Part shown: piece by piece, positions 1 through 5,329 of the stretch
Numbering within the stretch: the stretch's first letter is position 1
Layout: each line of letters starts with the position of its first letter
NCBI GenBank assembly: GCA_002351725.1
Contig: DEHD01000026.1
Location: 1 to 5,329, forward strand
Origin: Prevotella sp. UBA2809
Lineage (GTDB): Bacteria; Bacteroidota; Bacteroidia; Bacteroidales; Bacteroidaceae
Direction of reading: 5' to 3'
Length of the DNA stretch: 5,329 bases
Program-made: the position numbers and the translations under genes
The notes under the pieces: generated by a model
Told to the model about the DNA's origin: nothing
Databases searched by the model: none
The model's input: only the letters and a program-made list of their open reading frames with translations

Positions 1-369
1 CCAACAGGTAAACTCAACTTCTGCAATGCCGGACATAACCCACCTGTTCTGGCCAATGGCAGCAAGAGCCAGTTCATACCTATGGAAGCCAATGCCCCCA
101 TCGGACTTTGGGAAGGACTGAAATATACTGGCGAGGTGATTGAGGATATCCGTGGCCGACAGCTGTTTGTATATACCGACGGACTGAACGAGGCCGAGAA
201 CGACAAACAGGTTCAATTTGGCGAAGAGCAACTGCTTGAAATTGTCAAGCGCACCAGCAAGATGAGTGCCCAGGATATCATAGAGACAATGAAGGGCGAG
301 GTTAAACGCCATCGTCATGGAGCCGATCCTAACGACGACCTTACCATGCTCTGTCTGCACATAAAATAA
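1..369 (+). CDS. SpoIIE/RsbU-type PP2C serine phosphatase, C-terminal part (5' end outside window)
   Basis: The reading frame is open from base 1 to the TAA at 367-369, giving 122 residues of a protein that starts upstream. Seen: NAGHNPP at codons 9-15, APIGL at about codons 32-36, the acidic TDGLNEAEN at codons 59-67, and DPNDDLTML near the end. In this order these are the hallmarks of the metal-dependent PP2C-like phosphatase domain of the SpoIIE/RsbU family; the GH motif, TDG and terminal DD-L-T carry metal-binding and core residues. Known family members dephosphorylate phosphoserine on anti-sigma-factor antagonists or similar switch proteins, usually under an N-terminal sensor domain (PAS, GAF, HAMP or TPR). 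The sensor is outside the window, so the input signal is unknown. An internal ATG at 82 is not the start, because the conserved motif lies before it. The next gene starts 23 nt downstream on the same strand, so co-transcription is likely. Family assignment is secure; the target is unknown. Confidence 0.93.
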   Translation, partial: PTGKLNFCNAGHNPPVLANGSKSQFIPMEANAPIGLWEGLKYTGEVIEDIRGRQLFVYTDGLNEAENDKQVQFGEEQLLEIVKRTSKMSAQDIIETMKGEVKRHRHGADPNDDLTMLCLHIK

Positions 370-392
370 ATACATTACTTTTATATAACTAT

Positions 393-932
393 ATGATGAA
401 CATTAAACATCTCTTCCTGATGCTTACTTTGGTCTTTACTGCAGTAACAGCCAACGCACAGGAGCTTATTAAGAATGGTAATTTTGAGCTTAACCCACGA
501 GTAGAACAAGGCACAAGTGCCACCACAGGCTGGGACAGCCGCAAACCTGTAGTTGTAACACATGTCGACCCCATCAGTTCTGATAATCCCCACTATGCCG
601 TTATATGCTGCGACACACTCTATAACGAGGGTGCTGGTGGCGCAATATACATGGCCGACGGCACAAAATACGACCTCTCGATAGCTCTTAGAAACATCCC
701 AGCCATCAAGGCAGAAAATCGCACCGAGGGCAATAAACTCATTATCATACAGCTTATCGATGAACAGTGCAAGCCCATTGCCGAGACCACCATCAGAGTC
801 AAAGGTCAGGGATGGCAGCAGTTCAATAGGCAGTTCACTGCCAGTGCCACATGCACCAAGGCCAGACTGGCCATTATAGGCTTAGGCTGCGCCAAGATAG
901 CCATCGACAATGTAAGTATCAAGAAACACTAA
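393..932 (+). CDS. Small exported protein: stand-alone CBM4/9-like (galactose-binding-fold) domain
   Basis: This encodes 179 aa. Residues 1-22 form a signal peptide: a Lys at position 5, a hydrophobic core, then A-N-A before Gln23, a typical Bacteroidetes signal peptidase I site. There is no lipobox Cys, so it is probably periplasmic or secreted. The mature part is one beta-rich domain. It opens with ELIKNGNFE (24-32), has GTKYDLSIALRNI (90-102), a conserved Trp at 141 (GWQQF), and ends in AIDNVSI (170-176), the usual closing pattern of CBM4/9-type domains. It aligns colinearly with the module inserted in the GH51 enzyme at 2684-4705 (15 identities in 36 gapless residues from Trp141). No catalytic domain is present. 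ATG codons occur in tandem at 393 and 396; the first is used here. No Shine-Dalgarno sequence is seen in the AT-rich 23-nt leader. The stop lies 4 nt before the kinase start. Carbohydrate binding is inferred, and the ligand is unknown. It could instead be a remnant of a larger glycosidase. Confidence 0.85.
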   Translation: MMNIKHLFLMLTLVFTAVTANAQELIKNGNFELNPRVEQGTSATTGWDSRKPVVVTHVDPISSDNPHYAVICCDTLYNEGAGGAIYMADGTKYDLSIALRNIPAIKAENRTEGNKLIIIQLIDEQCKPIAETTIRVKGQGWQQFNRQFTASATCTKARLAIIGLGCAKIAIDNVSIKKH

Positions 933-936
933 TGCC

Positions 937-2616
937 ATGTTACAAATTCGCTGCAAGAACAACAATGTTACAAAAAGCTTTCCAGAGGGCACATCGCTGG
1001 TAGATGTATATCAGGAGTTTGCTCCCGAACTGAATATGACCTACCCCGTCGTGTCGGCTAAGGTCAACAATGCCTCACAAGGACTCAAGTTCCGCCTGTA
1101 TCAGAATCGCGATGTTGAGTTTATCGATGCCCGCGATGGCTCAGGTCGCCGAGTATATGTACGCTCTCTGTGCTTTGTACTCTACAAGGCCTCGTGCGAT
1201 GTCTTCCCTGGCAGCAAACTGTTTATTGAGCACCCACTTTCAGGCGGCTACTACTGTAACTTCAAGAAGCGTGGCAACGAACCGCTTAGCGATGACGATG
1301 TTAATCGCATCTGCCAGCGAATGCAGGAGATAATAGATCAGGACATGCCTTTCCGCCGCACCGAGGCCACTACCGAAGAGGCTGTACGCGTGTTCAGCGA
1401 GCGCGGATTCTCGGATAAGGTCAAACTCATCGAGACCAGTGGACAGATATACACCGACTATTATATGCTTGGCGACACCGTCGACTATTACTACGGTCCG
1501 CTTGTGCCCTCAGCCGGATACCTGAAGGTTTGGGGACTCGAGCGCCTTTACGACGGACTGATGCTTCGTGTGCCCGATAAGAACAACCCGTTACAACTGT
1601 CAGAGCGTGTTGACATGCCGCACACCTTCGAGATGTTTGCCGAGAAGGTACGTTGGGACATCATCATGCGCCTCTCTAATGCAGGCGATGTAAACAAAGC
1701 CATACTCCGTGGCCATGCCTCAGAGCTTATCCAGGTGAGTGAAGCCTTGCAGGAAAAGAAAATCGTAAAAATAGCCGAAGAGATTGACCGCCGATTCCAC
1801 GACGAAGAAAATCCTATCCGACTGGTACTCATCACAGGCCCGTCAAGCTCAGGCAAGTCCACCTTTTGCAAGCGCCTGTCAGTACAGCTGCTGGCTTGCG
1901 GATTGCGCCCCTACTCGTTCTCTACCGACGATTACTTTGTAAATCGCGTCGACACCCCAAAACTGCCTAACGGCCAGTACGACTTCGATAACATCGAGAC
2001 TGTAGACTATAAGCTGTTAGGCGAGCATCTTGAGCGTCTGATGAAGGGCGAGGTAGTAGAAGTGCCCGAGTACAATTTTGTTACCGGCAAGCGTGAGTGG
2101 AACGGCAAGAAGTTCAAGCTCAATAACGATAGCGTGCTCATCATCGAGGGTATCCATGCCTTGAATCCTCTGCTCACCAAGCAGATTCCCGACTCTAAGA
2201 AATACAAGATCTATATCTCTGCCCTTACCAGCATATCGCTCGACGACCACAACTGGATTCCTACGCAGGATAACCGTTTACTGCGTCGCATCATCCGCGA
2301 TTATAACAAGGGCGCCTTCACTGCCCGCGAGACCATCAGTCAGTGGAAAAGTGTTTGCGAGGCCGAGGACCAGTGGATATTCCCGTTCCAGGAAACGGCC
2401 GATGTCATGTTCAATTCTGCACTTAACATCGAGTTTGCCGTACTCCGCACCCATGCCGAGCTTATCCTGGCATCAGTACAGAAAAACTGCCCTGAGTATT
2501 CCGAGGCTCACCGCCTGCTGAAGTTCCTGCGCTACTTTATCCCCATCAGCGATAAAGAGATTCCGCCCACCAGCATCATGCGTGAGTTCGTAGGCGGCAG
2601 TAGCTTTAAGTATTAA
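937..2616 (+). CDS. Nucleoside (uridine) kinase-like P-loop protein with N-terminal TGS and ThrRS-editing-like domains
   Basis: This encodes 559 aa with no signal peptide, so it is cytoplasmic. Residues 1-62 resemble a TGS domain (FPEGTSLVDVY, then AKVNN at 41-45). Residues 70-240 resemble the second, editing-type domain of threonyl-tRNA synthetase: RSLCFVLYKASCDVFP (76-91), GGYYCNF (103-109), and a helix with MQEIIDQDMPF (129-139). The C-terminal half is a uridine kinase/phosphoribulokinase-type domain: Walker A GPSSSGKST (301-309), STDDYF (329-334), DFDNIETVD (349-357, like the DFDHPxAxD motif of Udk), and EGIHALNP (404-411). The expected activity is NTP-dependent phosphorylation of a nucleoside, perhaps uridine, but substrate specificity cannot be read from the sequence. 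In the editing-like domain the HxxxH zinc ligands of ThrRS are replaced by Arg76 and Phe80, so tRNA editing is unlikely. The length fits complete members of this fused family, which are usually annotated as nucleoside kinase. The ATG at 937, 4 nt after the previous stop, gives the full TGS domain; the overlapping ATG at 932 is out of frame. Confidence 0.92.
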   Translation: MLQIRCKNNNVTKSFPEGTSLVDVYQEFAPELNMTYPVVSAKVNNASQGLKFRLYQNRDVEFIDARDGSGRRVYVRSLCFVLYKASCDVFPGSKLFIEHPLSGGYYCNFKKRGNEPLSDDDVNRICQRMQEIIDQDMPFRRTEATTEEAVRVFSERGFSDKVKLIETSGQIYTDYYMLGDTVDYYYGPLVPSAGYLKVWGLERLYDGLMLRVPDKNNPLQLSERVDMPHTFEMFAEKVRWDIIMRLSNAGDVNKAILRGHASELIQVSEALQEKKIVKIAEEIDRRFHDEENPIRLVLITGPSSSGKSTFCKRLSVQLLACGLRPYSFSTDDYFVNRVDTPKLPNGQYDFDNIETVDYKLLGEHLERLMKGEVVEVPEYNFVTGKREWNGKKFKLNNDSVLIIEGIHALNPLLTKQIPDSKKYKIYISALTSISLDDHNWIPTQDNRLLRRIIRDYNKGAFTARETISQWKSVCEAEDQWIFPFQETADVMFNSALNIEFAVLRTHAELILASVQKNCPEYSEAHRLLKFLRYFIPISDKEIPPTSIMREFVGGSSFKY

Positions 2617-2630
2617 CTTGATATAGAGAT

Positions 2631-2671
2631 AAAAATACTCCCCTGTCATGAGGACGGGGGAGTATTTTTTT
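2631..2671. terminator. Bidirectional rho-independent terminator between convergent operons
   Basis: The arms 2631-2647 and 2653-2669 pair over 17 positions: 13 perfect pairs (2631-2643 with 2657-2669), a T-G wobble, then GTC with GAC, closing a 5-base loop ATGAG. On the + strand the right arm runs into seven T (2665-2671) after a C/G-rich core. On the - strand the complement of the AAAAA at 2631-2635 supplies a five-base U tract. It starts 14 nt after the stop of the + strand kinase and lies 12 nt past the stop of the - strand GH51 gene, so it probably ends both transcripts. Confidence 0.93.
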
Positions 2672-2683
2672 ATATTATGCTGA

Positions 2684-4705
2684 TTACAGTGAGTACTGCA
2701 GCATTACCATTGAGTAAGGCTCAAGATTGAAGCTGAACTTCTTCTGGGCCTTGATGGTCTCTGTCTTTGGAGCGATGGGCTGAGCATCGAAGTTGTTCTC
2801 GTCGTTAGGCTGACCAGCAATGATGGTCTTGGTGGCGAGCTTCTTCAAGCCCTTGAAACGGCTCAGGTCGATGTTGGCTGTCTTAGCCTCGGCATCGGCA
2901 TTGCAGAGCTTAACAAAGAGCTTACGTGTCTTGGTGTTCAGAATAACGCTCTGACCGTAGTGTACATTCTCTTGTGGCTGAACAACGCCAGCTGCATCGC
3001 CCTCGAACTTCACGCAGTCGCCATAGTAGTAGTTACCTGATGACTGTCCGAACATCTGCTGTACATAGTAGCTGCAGGTGAGGAATGGGCGCTCGTTGTC
3101 GTAGTAAATCAAGTCGGGATTCCACTGTGTACCGTTCTTGCGAGCGAAGAGTGGAGCGTAAGATGTCATAGCTACAACATCGGCATTGCGCTCTACATGC
3201 AGCAGATACAGGCCCTCAGCCAGAGCGTCAATCAGCTTCTTGTCCTTAGCAGCATACTCACCCAAGTAAACCTTGGTCTTACGATCACGTGGATAGTTAT
3301 CGTACTGGCGCTTGTTCAAGAAGTAAGTGTTTGGCTCGTAGTAGTGTTCGTCGAGGATAGGCATATTGAGCTCCTCAGCCAACTTCCAACCTGCCTCATA
3401 GTCAGGATTATCCTTATGTGAACCAGGACCAGCGGTACCAACGATTACAATCTCAGGATGAGCCTTGGTAACACGCTCGTAGATGTACTTGAAACGCTCG
3501 TTGAATTCAGGTGTAATCTTCTCCTCATTACCAATACCCAGATACTTGAGGTTGAATGGTTTGGGGTGTCCTGCCTCGGCTCGCATCTTGGCCCACTTGT
3601 TGGTAGCAGGGTCGCCATTTGCCCACTCAATCAGGTCGATGGCCTCGGCTACCCACTCGTCCATCTCGCTCATAGGCACTACGTCCTGAGCCTGTTTTGG
3701 CCACATGTTCCAACCACCGTTAGTTCCCTGACAGCTCACACCTGCAGGCAGGATGGGCACGGGCTCCATACCAAGATCCTCACAGAACTGGAAGTACTCG
3801 AAATAACCGAGACCACAGCTCTGATGATATCCCCAGGTATTCTTAAGTTGGCGGCGCTGCTCCTTGGGGCCGATAGTGGTCTTCCAGCGATAGGTATTCC
3901 AGAATCCATCGCCACCACCGTGAACCACACAACCACCAGGGAATCGCATGAACTTAGGATTCAGGTCGGCCAGTGCCTGAGCCAGATCCTTACGCAGGCC
4001 GTGTCCCTTATAGGTATCCTCGGGCATGAGCGAAACAACATCGATATCCATATCACCATTGTCAAGTGCCAGGATATAAAGCGAAGCCTTCTGGCAAGTA
4101 GAATTAGGTGTAAGCACAGCTTCGAACTTCTGCCAGCTGTCTGCTTCAACCTTGAAGTAAGCCTCGGCCAAGAGTTTCGGATCAGATGGTGGCCAACCTG
4201 GCTTCTGCTCCACGAGAGCCACACGCACGTTCTTAGCAGCGCCACTCACATTGCGCATAAAGGCCGAGAAGTCGTACTTCTCACCTGCTTTTACTGAGAT
4301 GCCATCGAAACCATCGTTCTGAAGTCCAAAACCTCTCCAGCCTGTGTAGTCATAAAACTCTCTGGTACGCTCGATATGCAGGCGCATGAAGTGGGAATTG
4401 TTGGCATGAACGGGATTATCGTTACGTGCCTCCAGATATCCTAATGAATGTCCTGGACGGAGCTGTTTCCAGGCTGTACCAGGGCCCCATCCGTCGTGGT
4501 CGGCCATACTGAACTCAAACGAGCCGTTCTGCAATAACTCGGCATAGAGGCCACCATCAGCAGAGTTGTTGATGTCCTCGAAGAAAATGCCAATTAATTC
4601 GTCGCTGATAGCCTTACCGCCAGCAGGGGCAGAAATTGGCTTCTGGGCATTGAGGCCCATGGTAGCTGCCACGAGGACAGCACTAAGCATTGTTCGTTTG
4701 TACAT
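2684..4705 (-). CDS. Exported GH51 alpha-L-arabinofuranosidase with inserted carbohydrate-binding module
   Basis: This encodes 673 aa. It hydrolyses non-reducing terminal alpha-L-arabinofuranosyl residues from arabinan, arabinoxylan or arabino-oligosaccharides by a retaining mechanism (family knowledge). The signal peptide covers residues 1-20 (Lys3/Arg4, hydrophobic core, L-N-A before Gln21), indicating the periplasm or cell surface; there is no lipobox. The barrel begins at about 34 with ELIGIFFEDIN and GGLYAEL. A CBM4/9-like module (about 56-227, NGSFE to IDVVSL) interrupts it, and the barrel resumes with RFPGGCVV (254-261). LGIGNEE (389-395) holds the acid/base Glu394, DEHYYEP (452-458) follows, and VYLGEYA (479-485) holds the nucleophile Glu483. 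The C-terminal beta domain ends with LEPYSMVMLQYSL, typical of GH51. All expected catalytic motifs are intact and the length is normal for Bacteroidales GH51 enzymes of this architecture. The start lies 7 nt after the stop of the upstream gene, with an A-rich spacer (AAAAACT) and no Shine-Dalgarno sequence, so the two are almost certainly co-transcribed. Confidence 0.96.
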   Translation of the reverse strand: MYKRTMLSAVLVAATMGLNAQKPISAPAGGKAISDELIGIFFEDINNSADGGLYAELLQNGSFEFSMADHDGWGPGTAWKQLRPGHSLGYLEARNDNPVHANNSHFMRLHIERTREFYDYTGWRGFGLQNDGFDGISVKAGEKYDFSAFMRNVSGAAKNVRVALVEQKPGWPPSDPKLLAEAYFKVEADSWQKFEAVLTPNSTCQKASLYILALDNGDMDIDVVSLMPEDTYKGHGLRKDLAQALADLNPKFMRFPGGCVVHGGGDGFWNTYRWKTTIGPKEQRRQLKNTWGYHQSCGLGYFEYFQFCEDLGMEPVPILPAGVSCQGTNGGWNMWPKQAQDVVPMSEMDEWVAEAIDLIEWANGDPATNKWAKMRAEAGHPKPFNLKYLGIGNEEKITPEFNERFKYIYERVTKAHPEIVIVGTAGPGSHKDNPDYEAGWKLAEELNMPILDEHYYEPNTYFLNKRQYDNYPRDRKTKVYLGEYAAKDKKLIDALAEGLYLLHVERNADVVAMTSYAPLFARKNGTQWNPDLIYYDNERPFLTCSYYVQQMFGQSSGNYYYGDCVKFEGDAAGVVQPQENVHYGQSVILNTKTRKLFVKLCNADAEAKTANIDLSRFKGLKKLATKTIIAGQPNDENNFDAQPIAPKTETIKAQKKFSFNLEPYSMVMLQYSL

Positions 4706-4712
4706 AGTTTTT

Positions 4713-5329
4713 TTATTGTTTGTTACTAATTAGTCTCACTTCGTATATCTCACCAACCTGCTTGTGGGGCTTGGCCACGAATTTTACGCGAACCTGCTTC
4801 TTACCCTTCAGCAACTCGGCTGGGATGGGATACTCCTCGAATTTGAACTGAGAGGTGCGGTACTTACCGACGAGGTTGACGGTTGTTACCAGTGCGTCAT
4901 CAACAAAGATGTCGAACTCTGGATTCTTCCAGTCGCCTACGCCCCAGTATTTCAGGCGCAGACTCAAGTCGGTCTTGCCGCCAGTCTGCATCAGATAGCT
5001 GAAATAATGACCATCGCGAGCATCACGGAAGAACACATCATTGGTGTTTCCTACTGTCGAGTTGTCGGTTTCCATAAAGTGGTCGCTCTCAGGCTGCTGC
5101 TCGCCAGGCTGAACCTTATCGGTGGTGCGAGCCTCAAGGGCCTGTCGCTCCTGCTCCTGCTTGGCCAGGTTGGTCAAGTAGTCTTTATAGCTATCCTCAG
5201 AAAGGGCCAGCCAATACATCATATAACGAGAATCATGGAGTTCAAAGAAAGGCATGAGCTCATTTCTAATCTCATTAACCATCTTGGTAGTAAGATTGAA
5301 GTGCAAGGGTTTGCCAGCAATAGGCTGCA
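4713..5329 (-). CDS. GH127/GH146-type beta-L-arabinofuranosidase, C-terminal part (5' end outside window)
   Basis: The frame is open from the window edge to the TAA at 4715-4713, giving 204 residues of a longer protein. The codon at 5306 is TTG (Leu) and the frame continues upstream through QPIAGKP, so no start lies in the window. Seen: MPFFELHDSRYMMYW, a charged helix (KDYLTNLAKQEQERQALEAR), then the family-typical TTDKVQPGEQQPESDH and NSTVGN, a FRDARDGHYFSYLM segment, and a closing beta-sandwich with FDIFVDDALV, EYPIPAELLKGKKQVRVKF and a final GEIYEVRLI. These match the C-terminal region of DUF1680-type enzymes as I recall them. Characterised members release beta-L-arabinofuranose, using a cysteine nucleophile coordinated to zinc; that catalytic part lies upstream and cannot be checked here. 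GH127 and GH146 cannot be separated from this tail. The adjacent GH51 gene supports a role in arabinose release from plant glycans. Export signals would be at the missing N-terminus. Confidence 0.85.
   Translation of the reverse strand, partial: QPIAGKPLHFNLTTKMVNEIRNELMPFFELHDSRYMMYWLALSEDSYKDYLTNLAKQEQERQALEARTTDKVQPGEQQPESDHFMETDNSTVGNTNDVFFRDARDGHYFSYLMQTGGKTDLSLRLKYWGVGDWKNPEFDIFVDDALVTTVNLVGKYRTSQFKFEEYPIPAELLKGKKQVRVKFVAKPHKQVGEIYEVRLISNKQ

Noticed and set aside
82..84. ATG at 82 as the start of a short 95-aa protein
   Set aside because: The frame is open to base 1 and the conserved NAGHNPP motif lies before this ATG, so the gene is a partial phosphatase.
375..392. Possible Bacteroidetes -7 promoter box (TACTTTTA at 376-383, near TAnnTTTG) before the small exported gene
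   Set aside because: The last base does not fit, no TTTG-like -33 element is visible at the right distance, and the start site would lie almost on the ATG. The AT-rich gap is adequately explained as a short operon spacer.
932..934. ATG overlapping the stop of the small exported gene (TAATG) as a start for the kinase
   Set aside because: It is in a different frame from the kinase. The ATG at 937 gives the complete TGS-like N-terminus.
1548..1871. Open frames on the - strand inside the kinase gene (also 2007-2250)
   Set aside because: They are short, overlap a strongly supported + strand coding region, and have no recognisable motif.
3458..4297. A long open frame (279 codons) on the + strand inside the GH51 gene
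   Set aside because: It is antisense to a fully motif-supported gene, its translation shows no recognisable domain, and it breaks across the GH51 catalytic region. It is best explained as a codon-usage shadow.
5304..5306. TTG at 5306 (- strand) as the start of a separate 197-aa protein
   Set aside because: The same frame stays open upstream to the window edge, and the sequence is the interior of a large glycosidase, so this Leu codon is internal.

Overview
The window looks like chromosome from a Bacteroidales bacterium, probably close to Prevotella/Segatella or Bacteroides. Three things suggest this. Two exported proteins have the short signal peptide ending in N-A-Q that is common in Bacteroidetes. 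No gene start has an obvious Shine-Dalgarno sequence; short A/T-rich leaders are present instead. The gene content (paired arabinofuranosidases, and a nucleoside kinase with a tRNA-synthetase-like N-terminus) also fits that group. The genus assignment is inference.

Left half, + strand (1-2616): three tightly packed co-directional genes. The first is the 3' end of a SpoIIE/RsbU-type PP2C serine phosphatase. After 23 nt comes a small exported carbohydrate-binding-like protein of 179 aa. After a further 4 nt comes a 559-aa P-loop nucleoside (uridine) kinase-like protein with N-terminal TGS and ThrRS-editing-like domains. The spacing suggests one transcription unit. It ends at a strong hairpin (2631-2671) in the 67-nt gap between the convergent gene ends. 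The hairpin is nearly symmetric, so it can also terminate the opposite operon.

Right half, - strand (5329-2684): the C-terminal part of a GH127/GH146-type beta-L-arabinofuranosidase, cut by the window edge, is followed after 7 nt by a complete exported GH51 alpha-L-arabinofuranosidase. Together they would remove beta- and alpha-linked arabinofuranose from plant arabinan, arabinoxylan or pectin side chains. The pair is probably the end of a polysaccharide-utilisation cluster.

The least expected observation links the two halves. The small secreted protein of the left operon is colinear with, and clearly related to, the carbohydrate-binding module inserted in the GH51 enzyme of the right operon. 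It therefore looks like a free-standing copy of that module, sitting between a regulatory phosphatase and a nucleoside kinase. I saw no mobile element, CRISPR array, tRNA or rRNA, and no gene-free stretch longer than 67 nt.
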